From positions 1 to 58,713 of the forward strand of contig CAWFFJ010000001.1 in NCBI GenBank assembly GCA_963814875.1: a stretch of DNA of 58,713 bases, in the 5' to 3' direction. The number at the start of each line of letters is the position of its first letter. Position 1 is the first letter of the stretch. The notes beneath the pieces are model-generated. The model was not told where the DNA came from and did not search any database. It saw only the letters and a program-made list of their open reading frames with translations. This document shows, piece by piece, positions 6,432 through 14,386 of this stretch. The DNA comes from CAVSIS01 sp963814875 (GTDB lineage: Bacteria > Acidobacteriota > Thermoanaerobaculia > Thermoanaerobaculales > Sulfomarinibacteraceae). A program made the translations under genes and the position numbers.

Positions 6432-7580
6432 TCAACGGGCGGGCTGGAGGTGCCGCGCAAGCGGCGGCCAGGCGAGCGCGACCGCGGTCGAGAATCCCGC
6501 TGCGGCGAGGAAGGTCCCGCTGCCCCCCAGAGTCGCCCACAGCGGGCCGGCCACGGCTGATCCGACAACGATGCCGAGCCCGAACGCGAGCCCCGAGTAC
6601 AGCGCCTGGGTGGCGCGGGTCGCTCCCGGCGGGGTGGCCCGCTGCACGATCTGGACCCCGGCGAGGTGCGCGGCACCGAAGCTGGCAGCGTGCCCGAGCT
6701 GCGCTACCGCGAGCAGCGGCAGGCTCGGTGGCAGCGCCAGCAACAGCCACCGGATCGGCGTCAGTGCGAGCGCCACCCCCAACAACCGTTCGAGGCCGAG
6801 ACGGCCCTCGAGCTGCGCTCCCCATCGGAAGGCGGCGAGCTCGGCGAGGACACCGAGCGACCACAGGCCGCCGATCACCTCGCGGGGGTATCCCGCATCG
6901 GCCACCCGCAGCGAGAAGAAGGCGTAGTAGGGGCCGTGCGCGACCTGGTGCAGGGTCAGCAGGCCGAGCAGCGCCCACAGCGCGCCCGGCAGTGGTGCGC
7001 GGCTCGTGGTCGGCTGGGGTCGGGCGGCACCGCGGTCGAACGGCCAGCAGGCGACCGCGACCACCGCCAGTGCGGCCGCGACCAGAACGGGGAAGGCGAT
7101 CAGGCGGTCTCCGGCGAGCAGCCAGCCCGAGGCCGTCGCCACGACGACGAAGCCTGCCGACCCCCACAGCCGCAGCCGGCCGTAGCCGCCGGGCGGAAGC
7201 CGCTCCAGCACCGCGGCCTCAACCAGGGGCAGCACGGTGCCGAAGCCGAGGCCGACCAGAAACAGGGCCGGCGCGAAGGTCCACGGGACCAGGAGCCGGG
7301 CGACGATCAGTGCGGTACCGAGCGACAGCGCCAGGTGAGCGGCAAGGAGACCGTGGAACCAGCGACCGCGGTCGACCAGGGCGCCGAGAAGCGGTGCGTA
7401 GACCAGCTTTGGGGCGGAAAACGCGGCCGTCGCGAGACCGATGCCGACCGCGCCAACGCTGCGTGCGGCGAGGTACGGTCCGAGAAACGGCAGGACGACG
7501 CCGAGCACACCGAAGTAGGCGGCGTAAAAAAGCGCGGCCCACTTTGACGCCACCGGAGGCGTGGGGTAGCGTGCGCCCAT
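6432..7580 (-). CDS. MFS transporter, HcaT-like
   Basis: 382 residues with about 12 hydrophobic segments, typical of the MFS_1_like family that includes 3-phenylpropionate permease HcaT. Features include FYAAYFGVLGVVLPFLGPYL in helix 1, the loop PLLGALVDRGR, a conserved LRLWGSAGFVVVA in helix 5, and the second half starting LHQVAHGPYYAFFSL with YSGLAFGLGIVVG. The substrate cannot be read from sequence. Its ATG (7578-7580) overlaps the ATG of the divergent oxidoreductase by two bases, so one of the two starts may be wrong. An internal GTG near 7552 is a candidate for this gene. It lies upstream of infC on the same strand and ends 26 bp before the infC -10 box. Confidence 0.8.
   Translation of the reverse strand: MGARYPTPPVASKWAALFYAAYFGVLGVVLPFLGPYLAARSVGAVGIGLATAAFSAPKLVYAPLLGALVDRGRWFHGLLAAHLALSLGTALIVARLLVPWTFAPALFLVGLGFGTVLPLVEAAVLERLPPGGYGRLRLWGSAGFVVVATASGWLLAGDRLIAFPVLVAAALAVVAVACWPFDRGAARPQPTTSRAPLPGALWALLGLLTLHQVAHGPYYAFFSLRVADAGYPREVIGGLWSLGVLAELAAFRWGAQLEGRLGLERLLGVALALTPIRWLLLALPPSLPLLAVAQLGHAASFGAAHLAGVQIVQRATPPGATRATQALYSGLAFGLGIVVGSAVAGPLWATLGGSGTFLAAAGFSTAVALAWPPLARHLQPAR
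7567..7572 (+). promoter_or_regulatory. Possible -10 box of the FAD oxidoreductase
   Basis: TAGCGT ends six bases before ATG 7579, the same spacing as other probable leaderless starts here. It lies inside the coding sequence of the divergent MFS gene. Confidence 0.3.
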
Positions 7581-8895
7581 GACAGGGACCCTCGCAATCG
7601 TCGGCGCCGGGCTCGCTGGGATGACGGCCGGGCTGCGGCTGGCTCAGGCAGGATATCGAGTCCACCTGTTCGAACGCTACCCGGGCACGGGCGGCCTGGC
7701 GCGAACGTTCGAGGTCGGGGGGGAGCCTCTCGAGGCCTTCTATCACCACCTCTTCACCTCCGACACCGACTACGTGCGCTTGGCGGGCGAGCTCGGTCTC
7801 GCGGACCAGATCGAGTGGCTGCCGTCGAAGATGGGGATCTGGACAGATGGCCGACTGTGGGATTTCGGCACCCCGCTGTCGCTGCTGCGCTTCAGGCCGC
7901 TGCCGTTGGTCGACAAGCTGCGCTTCGCACTGGCGACGTTGTACCTGCAGCGCGCGCGGCGGCCGGGGCCGTTCGAGGACGTGACCGCCGCCGACTGGCT
8001 GCGCCGGTGGCAGGGGGAGCGGGCCTGGCGAACGGTGTGGGGACCGCTGCTGTACCAGAAGTTCGCCGATGACGCCGAGCGGGTGGCGATGGTGTGGCTG
8101 TGGCGCAAGATCTCACTGCGCGGGCGCTCGCGCAGCGAGTCCGGAATGGACGAGCGGCTCGGCTACATGCGCGGCTCCTTCGGGCGCCTCGTGGGCGCCC
8201 TCCAGCGGCGCATCGAGGACCTCGGCGGGGAGTTCCACCTCGCCGATGCGGTGCGGCGGATCGAGCGCGATGGTGACCGCGTGCGGCTGATCACCCGCAA
8301 GGAGACCTTCGAGGCCGATCGGGTCGTGGTTGCGGCCTCGATCCCCGACTACCTCGAGATCGCCGGTCACCTGCTCCCGGTCGACGAGCATGCCCGCCTG
8401 AGCGAGCTGCGCGCGACCGCCGCGATCTGCACCGTGCTCGAGCTCGACCGGTCCCTGACGCCGTACTACTGGCTCAACATCGCCGACCCCGAAATGCCGT
8501 TCGGGGGGCTCATCGAGCACACCAACTACATTCCGGCCGAGCGCTACGGCGGTCGCCGGATCCTTTACATCTCCAACTACCTGTTCATCGACAACCCGCT
8601 CTTCCGGGCGGGCAAGGCGGAAGTGCTGGCGAGCTATCTGCCGGCGCTGAAGAGGGTGAACCCGAGCTTCGACCCGTCCTGGATTCTGGCCAGTCACCAC
8701 TTCCGCGCCGACTACGCGCAGCCGGTCGTGACCTGCGGCTACCGAAACCTCCTGCCCGCCATGCGCACGCCGGTCGACGGGTTGTACCTGTGCTCGATGG
8801 CCCAGATCTATCCCGAGGACCGCGGCCAGAACTACGCCATCGCCTACGGTGAACGGGTTGCACGCCTCGTGCTCGATGATCTAGGAGGCATCTGA
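7579..8895 (+). CDS. NAD(P)/FAD-dependent oxidoreductase (amine-oxidase/protoporphyrinogen-oxidase type)
   Basis: 438 residues. A Rossmann FAD-binding motif sits at the N-terminus (LAIVGAGLAGMTAGLRLAQ), followed by the acidic strand end HLFER and GTGGLARTFEVGG, typical of protoporphyrinogen oxidase or UDP-galactopyranose-mutase-like flavoproteins. A second FAD contact, ADRVVVAASIPDYLEIAG, is near residue 250, and the C-terminal FAD motif GLYLCSMAQIYPEDRGQNYAIAYGE closes the fold. Related proteins often act on sugar or isoprenoid intermediates in polysaccharide clusters, but no such cluster is adjacent, so the substrate is unknown. No close Shine-Dalgarno is present. The stop codon is embedded in a hairpin. 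Confidence 0.8.
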   Translation: MTGTLAIVGAGLAGMTAGLRLAQAGYRVHLFERYPGTGGLARTFEVGGEPLEAFYHHLFTSDTDYVRLAGELGLADQIEWLPSKMGIWTDGRLWDFGTPLSLLRFRPLPLVDKLRFALATLYLQRARRPGPFEDVTAADWLRRWQGERAWRTVWGPLLYQKFADDAERVAMVWLWRKISLRGRSRSESGMDERLGYMRGSFGRLVGALQRRIEDLGGEFHLADAVRRIERDGDRVRLITRKETFEADRVVVAASIPDYLEIAGHLLPVDEHARLSELRATAAICTVLELDRSLTPYYWLNIADPEMPFGGLIEHTNYIPAERYGGRRILYISNYLFIDNPLFRAGKAEVLASYLPALKRVNPSFDPSWILASHHFRADYAQPVVTCGYRNLLPAMRTPVDGLYLCSMAQIYPEDRGQNYAIAYGERVARLVLDDLGGI

Positions 8896-8937
8896 GGACC
8901 CGAGGTTCTCAGATGCCTATGATGCGCTGCGCGCATC
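8886..8937 (+). terminator. Tandem hairpins spanning the stop codon
   Basis: AGGCATCTGAG (8886-8896) pairs with CTCAGATGCCT (8908-8918) across an 11-nt loop, with the oxidoreductase TGA inside the ascending arm. A second palindrome, GATGCGC-TGC-GCGCATC, follows at 8921-8937. There is no T-run on either strand. The pair sits between convergent genes and probably terminates both. Confidence 0.65.
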
Positions 8938-8949
8938 CGGGATCCGCAG

Positions 8950-9759
8950 TCAGCGTGTCTCGCTCGGTTCAATCTGCGGCGCGATCCAGGCCGAGTCGTT
9001 GGTGAGGTTGTCGACCCGGGTCGCGTAGGGGAAGACGTCGCCGTCCTCGCACTGGACCTCGATCCGCCCGGTGCTCAACCCGAACTGCGCGAGCGCCCGG
9101 TTGAGCTGGATCTGGGACAGGGCCGGCACGTCCCGCAGCAGCGTGATGACCAGCGAGCCGGCGTCGTCGAGGACCCGCAGGCGGACCGACACCGACGCGG
9201 GCGACGGGTTGAGGACGCCGACATTGGTGCGGAAGCCGGCGTCCTCGCGCAGGCCGAGCAGGTGGGCGGCCGTCCCTGCTGGGACGGCTTGGGAGCTCGG
9301 CATCGACGGCACGGCCTGGCCGACGCTTCCGGCGGCGGTCCGCCACGACGTCCGGCTTACCGCCAGGACGGGTGCGCCCCCCGCGCACACCGAGATTCCG
9401 CCCAGGAACGGGCGCCACAGGCGCTCCAGGACCAGGGACGCGACGTCGTCGAGGTGGACCGAGGCCCCCGCAGGAATCGGGGCGAGCTCCGCGACCGGGG
9501 CGGTCGTGTTGTCCTCACCGCGGGTGAGCAGCGCGATCCGGACGGTGGCCGCGCCGTCGCCGAGGTTGGTGAGGTCAAGCTCGGTCGCCCAGTAGCGGTC
9601 GAAGGTGTCGGACAGCGTTCGCCCTGAGGCCGGCACGAAGCTGCACGGTCCTCCCGCGACCGGGTCGCCGGCCGGATCGCGTGACACGACGTCCTGCGCT
9701 GCAGCGGGCATCACGACAGCCGCAAGCGCGGCGACGACAACGAAGCTTCGCAACGACAT
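8950..9759 (-). CDS. Secreted FRTNVG-repeat protein, paralogue 1
   Basis: 269 residues with a signal peptide (SLRSFVVVAALAAVVMPAAAQ). The body is beta-rich and contains RYWATELDLTNLGDGAATVRIALL, an EDAGFRTNVGVLNPSPASVSVRLRVLD segment and a C-terminal YATRVDNLTNDSAWI. The FRTNVG(V/L)xNP element and the layout (tissue of short Ig-like strands, a central proline-rich turn, a final VDN or VDVRSG strand) match the protein at 56046-56786. I do not recognise a characterised function. Extracellular or periplasmic location is inferred. The start has a strong Shine-Dalgarno, GGGAGG, five bases from ATG 9759. It is convergent with the oxidoreductase. Confidence 0.65.
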   Translation of the reverse strand: MSLRSFVVVAALAAVVMPAAAQDVVSRDPAGDPVAGGPCSFVPASGRTLSDTFDRYWATELDLTNLGDGAATVRIALLTRGEDNTTAPVAELAPIPAGASVHLDDVASLVLERLWRPFLGGISVCAGGAPVLAVSRTSWRTAAGSVGQAVPSMPSSQAVPAGTAAHLLGLREDAGFRTNVGVLNPSPASVSVRLRVLDDAGSLVITLLRDVPALSQIQLNRALAQFGLSTGRIEVQCEDGDVFPYATRVDNLTNDSAWIAPQIEPSETR

Positions 9760-9893
9760 GGCAACCTCCCAGGGGCTCTCTCCCAGGGTAGCCGCCCCCC
9801 GAGCTTCCCGCCAGGGGCGGGCCGTGGTCCGGGTCACCGCGGACCAGGGCTCACCTGCATCTCCACTCGGCGCGAGCGAAGCGGTTCGCGCGG

Positions 9894-10718
9894 TTAGGGC
9901 CGCACCGCGGAGACCTTGACGCTGACCACCGCTTCGGCCGCGGCGCGCAGGTCGTCCGCGCCGATGGCCGGGTCGTCGAGGATCGCGAGCTCGCTCGCGT
10001 CGGGATGGGACGAGCCGATCGGATAGCTGGACTCGGCGAGCACCTCGACCTCGGCGAAGCCGGCCTCGCGGATCGCCGCAAGGTACTCGTTCTTCAGCAT
10101 CGCGCCGGCGATGCAGCCGGCATAGGCCGCGACCGAGCGCGCCACGCTCGAGGGCAGCGGCTGCGCGAGCACGAGGTCGGACACCATCAGGCGTCCGCCC
10201 GACTTGAGCACGCGCAGCGCCTCCCGGAACACCCGCGGCTTGTCGGTCGACAAGTTGATGACGCAGTTCGAGATCACCATGTCGGCGGTGGCATCGGCGA
10301 GCGGCAGGTTCTCGATCTCGCCGAGGCGGAACTCGACGTTGACGATCCCGCCCTTGGCGGCGTTGTCGCGGGCGCGCGCGAGCATCTCGTGGGTCATGTC
10401 GACACCGATCACCCGACCCTCGGGGCCGACGCGCTGGGCCGCGAGGAAGCAGTCGAAGCCCGCCCCGGAGCCAAGGTCGACCACCACGTCGCCCGGCTCG
10501 AGCGCGGCGAACGCGAGCGGGTTGCCGCAGCCGAGACCGAGGTTGGCGCCCTCGGGGACCGCCGCGAGCTCGACCATGCTGTAGCCGATCGCCGTGCTGA
10601 TCGTGGCCGGCGTCCTGTCTCCGCAGCAGCCGGCGGCGGGGCCGCAGCACGATCCCTGCTGCCGGGCGATGTCGGCATAGTGCTCCCTCACCGCGAGCTT
10701 CAGGTCCTGATCAGGCAT
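9894..10718 (-). CDS. arsM: Arsenite S-adenosylmethionine methyltransferase ArsM
   Basis: 274 residues. ArsM methylates As(III) using SAM to give methylated, partly volatile arsenicals. The SAM-binding motif VVVDLGSGAGFDCFLAA is near residue 75. The conserved cysteines of the family are present in MVISNCVINLS and AAYAGCIAGA, with further cysteines in SCCGPAAGCCGD near the N-terminus. It follows arsR with almost no gap (TGA, one base, ATG) and has its own GGAGG ribosome site inside the end of arsR, so the two are co-transcribed and would be induced by arsenite. No arsB, acr3 or arsC is visible nearby. Confidence 0.93.
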   Translation of the reverse strand: MPDQDLKLAVREHYADIARQQGSCCGPAAGCCGDRTPATISTAIGYSMVELAAVPEGANLGLGCGNPLAFAALEPGDVVVDLGSGAGFDCFLAAQRVGPEGRVIGVDMTHEMLARARDNAAKGGIVNVEFRLGEIENLPLADATADMVISNCVINLSTDKPRVFREALRVLKSGGRLMVSDLVLAQPLPSSVARSVAAYAGCIAGAMLKNEYLAAIREAGFAEVEVLAESSYPIGSSHPDASELAILDDPAIGADDLRAAAEAVVSVKVSAVRP

Positions 10719-10719
10719 G

Positions 10720-11151
10720 TCACTCCTCCGTTTTCCTGTCACTCGCAGCGGCTGGGCCGCAGCAGGAAAGGCGCAGCGCGGCGGCATCAAACCCCGGTCG
10801 GCACAACGCCTCCACCGGCATCTCGTCGAGCCGCCACAGGACCTTTGCGTCGTCGTTCAGCACGGGGTCGTCACTCACCGCCGGCCACAGAGCCGCCAGT
10901 GCGGCGTCGGCAGGCCCGTCTCCGGCGAGCCGGTAGTGAATCCACCGACCGGCCTTGCGTTCCGCGACCAGGCCGGCATTGCGCAGCTCGCGCAGATGGG
11001 CTGAGACCGTCGACGGCGCGAGGCTGATGACCGCGTTGATCTGGCACACGCACAGCTCACCCTCCCGCAGCAGCGCCAGGATCCTGATCCGTACCGGGTG
11101 GGACAGGGCCTTGTGGACTCGGGTCAGCAGGTCGAGGGGCGTGGCCATCAT
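10720..11151 (-). CDS. arsR: ArsR/SmtB-family arsenic-responsive repressor
   Basis: 143 residues with a winged-helix domain: HPVRIRILALLREGELCVCQI, then SLAPSTVSAHLRELRNAGLV and the wing ERKAGRWIHYRL. The ELCVCQ segment at the start of the recognition domain is the classic ArsR metal site (CVC). The C-terminal tail carries a vicinal cysteine pair, LSCCGPAA, which repeats a motif at the N-terminus of the following ArsM. Start is ATG 11151 or the adjacent ATG 11148. An inverted repeat overlaps the start and fits an operator, so the gene is likely self-repressed and derepressed by As(III). Confidence 0.9.
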   Translation of the reverse strand: MMATPLDLLTRVHKALSHPVRIRILALLREGELCVCQINAVISLAPSTVSAHLRELRNAGLVAERKAGRWIHYRLAGDGPADAALAALWPAVSDDPVLNDDAKVLWRLDEMPVEALCRPGFDAAALRLSCCGPAAASDRKTEE

Positions 11152-11169
11152 TTCGTCTCTACGCGAAAT
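11150..11169 (-). promoter_or_regulatory. Putative ArsR operator
   Basis: ATTTCG (11150-11155) and CGAAAT (11164-11169) form a 6-bp dyad with an 8-bp spacer that overlaps the arsR start codon. On the minus strand the dyad follows a possible -10 box (TATATT), so a bound repressor would block transcription initiation. Confidence 0.55.
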
Positions 11170-11191
11170 ATAGAATCGAGGGTCCGACCTG

Positions 11192-12030
11192 TCAAGGGTC
11201 GCTGGACGCCGGACGCCCGTGCTGGGTTCGGAGTCGTGAAGCCAGGGCCGAGCCGAGGAGGTGGACGCTCACCATGGCCAGCATCAGATAGACGAGCTCA
11301 ACCGGCATCCGGTACCTGGCTTGCCCCTGCGCCGGCTCGAGCAGGGTGTTGGCGAGCAGGACGCTCGCATGCAGACGAGACAGAATACCGCCGCGGCGCG
11401 CCAGCTCCGAACGTGCGCGAACGCGGCGACCGCCAGCACCACCGCCACTGCCGGCAGTGCGAAGAGCATCACCGGGCGAACGAAGACCGCGAAGCTCGTG
11501 ACGGCTCCCAAGAGACCGACCAGCAGGAGGTCTTCGTACGGCCGGAGAATGACGATCACCAGCACGAGGGCGATCAGGGTGGTGACGGCGAGCGCCAGCG
11601 TCTCGCTGTAGATCACCACCTCCATGAAGAGCAGGTCGACGAAGAGGCAGCTGGTCAACCCCGCAGCGAAAGCCAGGACGACGCTGCGGCTGGTCGCGAG
11701 CACGGCGGCGAAGAGCAGCATCTGGGCGGCGATTCCGAGGACGTGCTGTGCCAGGATCACCGGCTCGAGGCGGGCGAGGTCGAACCCGCTGGCCAGGAGG
11801 ATCAGCAGCGGGTAACCAAACGGGCGGAAATGGGGCCTCAGGAAGTAGCTGGGGTCGTTCAGCCAGCTTGCGGCATACTCCAGGTACGAGGCGCTGTCCC
11901 AGAACAGCGCCGGAGCGACTCCGCGCAGGAGCCAGAGCCTCCATCCGTTGGCGATGAGCACGAGTAGGGCGACTGCGACCAAGACCCTCGTTCGACCGCT
12001 CCGGGTCGAGAATCGAAGGTCGTCACCCAT
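11192..12030 (-). pseudogene. Decayed membrane glycosyltransferase (GT-C/PMT-like)
   Basis: The first 230 residues from ATG 12030 read as the front of a lipid-linked-sugar glycosyltransferase: a first membrane helix, then the acidic loop LFWDSASYLEYAASWL and several further helices (LVGLLGAVTSFAVFVRPVMLF). The frame then runs into nonsense near 11380. In another frame a typical C-terminal piece follows (VLLANTLLEPAQGQARYRMP, then VELVYLMLAMVSVHLLGSAL), ending at 11192. The join lacks most of the central and C-terminal domain, so a deletion plus frameshift destroyed the gene. It starts three bases after the stop of the agmatinase-family gene and probably depended on that gene's promoter. Confidence 0.65.
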
Positions 12031-12033
12031 GCC

Positions 12034-12930
12034 CTAGATCCAGCTGCGTTGGCGCGCAGCCAGGCCAATGATCCGGTAGGCCAGTCGTGCGACCAGAAAG
12101 TCGCCGCCGACCAGGCCGGGAATCGGCGCCAGCTCGACCACGTCGGCCCCGACCAGGCGACGCCGCGCGGCGACGGCTGCCAGCAGGTCGACGACCTGGC
12201 GCCAGGTCAGCCCGCCCGGTTCGGGGGTGCCGGTACCGGGCATGATCGAGGGATCGAACCCGTCCACGTCGACGGTCAGGTAGACGTGGTCGCCGAGAGC
12301 TGCGACGATCTCGTCGGCCCACTCCTGGGCAGGCCGGCCGGTGATGTCGCGGGCAAAGACGGAGGTCACCCGTGGGTCGGCGCGAATCAGCTCGTGCTCC
12401 TCGCGGGTGAGCGAGCGGATGCCGACCTGGACGATCCGGGTACCGGACTCGAGCACCCTGCGCATGACGCAGGCGTGATTGTGGGGGCTGCCTTCGAAGG
12501 ACTCGCGCAGGTCCGCGTGGGCGTCAATCTGGAGCACGGTGAGGTCGGGCCACAGCTCGCGGTGGGCGGCGACCAGGGGCGCGGTCACCGAGTGCTCGCC
12601 GCCGATGCCGACCAGCAGCCGCTCGCGGTCCACCCACTCGCGGGCCGCGGCGGCGATGCGGGCCATCATCGCGGCCGGCCCGCTGGTCTCGGTCTCCAGC
12701 GGCGGGAGGGTGGCGATCGCGACAACGGCGCCGATCGAGGCCTCGAGCTCCTCGTCGTACCACTCCATGTGGGTCGAGGCTTCGAGCATGGCGACCGGTC
12801 CGCGTCGCGTGCCGGGCTGGTAGGAGGTGGTCAGGTCGTAAGGAATCGGCAGCACGCGGACGCGGGCCGTCTCGGGCGCCACGGGCGACTCGTAGCCGAG
12901 GAAGTTGAGGTATGGCGGGGCATAGACCAT
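12034..12930 (-). CDS. speB: Agmatinase/arginase-family ureohydrolase
   Basis: 298 residues. The dinuclear manganese site of ureohydrolases is complete: GIGGEHSVT (His), QIDAHADLR (Asp, His, Asp) and YLTVDVDGFDPS (two Asp). Also present are SYQPGTRRGP near the start and PGGLTWRQ. The length fits bacterial SpeB-type agmatinases, which turn agmatine into putrescine and urea; guanidinobutyrase or related amidinohydrolase activity cannot be excluded. ATG 12930 has an AGAGGA ribosome site, and TACACT about 18 bases upstream may be its -10 box. It is divergent from trxA. Confidence 0.85.
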   Translation of the reverse strand: MVYAPPYLNFLGYESPVAPETARVRVLPIPYDLTTSYQPGTRRGPVAMLEASTHMEWYDEELEASIGAVVAIATLPPLETETSGPAAMMARIAAAAREWVDRERLLVGIGGEHSVTAPLVAAHRELWPDLTVLQIDAHADLRESFEGSPHNHACVMRRVLESGTRIVQVGIRSLTREEHELIRADPRVTSVFARDITGRPAQEWADEIVAALGDHVYLTVDVDGFDPSIMPGTGTPEPGGLTWRQVVDLLAAVAARRRLVGADVVELAPIPGLVGGDFLVARLAYRIIGLAARQRSWI

Positions 12931-13012
12931 GGCATCCTCTCCCGCTGCAGTGTAGTACCATAGGCCGGCGCCGGGGCTCCGGCGCCGATTTGTGACGACG
13001 GAGGCATCTCAC

Positions 13013-13339
13013 ATGGCTGGCAAGACACTCGCGGTTTCGGACGCCGACTTCGAGGCGACCGTCCTGCAGGCGGGGACCCCTGCCCTGGTGGACTTTTGGG
13101 CTGTCTGGTGCGGCCCGTGCCGGAACGTCGCGCCGGTCGTCGAAGAGCTTGCGGGCGAGTACGAGGGGCGTGCCCTCGTGGCCAAGCTCGACGTCGACTC
13201 CAATCGCGACACCGCCGTGAAGTATGGCATTCAGGCGATCCCGACCCTGCTCTTCATCAAGGACGGCAAGGTTGCCGACCGCATCATCGGTGTCGCCGAC
13301 AAGAAGAGTATCCAGGCCAAGCTGGACGCACTGCTCTGA
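13013..13339 (+). CDS. trxA: Thioredoxin
   Basis: 108 residues, the normal thioredoxin length. The redox centre WCGPC sits in ALVDFWAVWCGPCRNVAPVV. The cis-proline segment AIPTLLFIKDGKV and the buried Asp in VDFWA are present. It reduces protein disulfides in the cytoplasm with electrons from thioredoxin reductase. ATG 13013 follows a GGAGG site at a spacing of eight; GTG 12992 upstream is less likely. The 185-bp gap after it (13340-13524) is GC-rich and shows nothing recognisable. Confidence 0.95.
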   Translation: MAGKTLAVSDADFEATVLQAGTPALVDFWAVWCGPCRNVAPVVEELAGEYEGRALVAKLDVDSNRDTAVKYGIQAIPTLLFIKDGKVADRIIGVADKKSIQAKLDALL

Positions 13340-13524
13340 TCATCCGCGGGCGTGCCGGCGGGCGTCCGTCCGCCGCCGCGCGCCGCCGTGGATCCCGTGA
13401 TGCACAGCTCGCGCCCGTTTCGTCCGCCGCGTCCGGCGCCGCGCCGGGGGGTACCCGCCTCCCGGGGAGTCACTCGTGTGCGCGGCCCGCGGTCGGCGGT
13501 GAACGGGTGAGCGGAGGAGGCGCG

Positions 13525-14382
13525 GTGGAGGTCCAGACCCTCGGCATCGTCGGGGCCGGTCAGATGGGCAGCGGGATCGCGCAGGTGGCCGCCACGGCGG
13601 GCCTGCAGGTCGTGCTGAGCGACATCGACGACGAAGTCCTCGAGCGCAGCGTAGTCTCGATCGCGGCCGCCCTGGAGCGCCACGTTGGCCGTGGCCGGCT
13701 CCCGGCCGCCGAGCGCGACGCGGTGCTCGGACGCATCACCACGTCAGGCCGCCTCGCCGACCATGCCGCGGCCCAGGTGGTCGTCGAGACGGCGGTCGAG
13801 CGCTTTGACATCAAGGCGGAGATCTTCCGCCAGCTCGACCGGCGGTGTCCCCCTGAGACGATTCTGACCTCCAACACGTCGGCGATCTCGATCACTCGGC
13901 TTGGCGGCATCACCGGCCGTCCGGACCGCGTCGTCGGGATGCACTTCATGAACCCGGCCCCCGCGATGCGGTTGGTCGAGGTGGTGCGCGGGATGGACAC
14001 CTCGGAAGACACCCTCGCGGTGGTGTCGGCGCTCGCGGAGCGCCTCGGCAAGACCCCGGTAGTGTGTGACGACCAGCCCGGGTTCGTCTCCAACCGGGTG
14101 TTGATGCCGATGGTCAACGAGGCGATCTTCGCGCTCTGGGAGGGCGTGGCCGAGGCCGCGGCGATCGACCGCATCATGACTCTTGGGATGAACCACCCGA
14201 TGGGTCCGCTGGCGCTCGCCGACCTGATCGGCCTCGACACCTGTCTGGCCGTGATGCGCAACCTCCACGAGGAGCTCGGCGAGCCGAAGTACCGCCCGTG
14301 CCCACTGCTGGTGCGAATGGTCGACGCCGGCCGGTTGGGTCGCAAGTCCGGGCGCGGCTTCTTCGAGTACGGCGAGGACTAG
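13525..14382 (+). CDS. 3-hydroxybutyryl-CoA/3-hydroxyacyl-CoA dehydrogenase
   Basis: 285 residues, the size of single-function enzymes such as Hbd or PaaH. The NAD-binding motif is TLGIVGAGQMGSGIAQVAA. Catalytic elements are visible: LTSNTSAISIT (Ser and Asn), VVGMHFMNPAPAM (His), and the C-terminal domain with GFVSNRVLMPMVNEAI and LGMNHPMGPLALADLIGLD, ending GRKSGRGFFEY. It oxidises (S)-3-hydroxyacyl-CoA to 3-ketoacyl-CoA in fatty acid degradation or butyrate-type metabolism. GTG 13525 follows GGAGGAGG at a spacing of four; GTG 13507 is a second option. It is probably co-transcribed with the TPR gene four bases downstream. Confidence 0.9.
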   Translation: MEVQTLGIVGAGQMGSGIAQVAATAGLQVVLSDIDDEVLERSVVSIAAALERHVGRGRLPAAERDAVLGRITTSGRLADHAAAQVVVETAVERFDIKAEIFRQLDRRCPPETILTSNTSAISITRLGGITGRPDRVVGMHFMNPAPAMRLVEVVRGMDTSEDTLAVVSALAERLGKTPVVCDDQPGFVSNRVLMPMVNEAIFALWEGVAEAAAIDRIMTLGMNHPMGPLALADLIGLDTCLAVMRNLHEELGEPKYRPCPLLVRMVDAGRLGRKSGRGFFEYGED

Positions 14383-14386
14383 CGCG

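Noticed and set aside
11150..11169. Riboswitch upstream of arsR
   Set aside because: The dyad overlaps the start codon and is too short for a riboswitch. A DNA operator explains it better.
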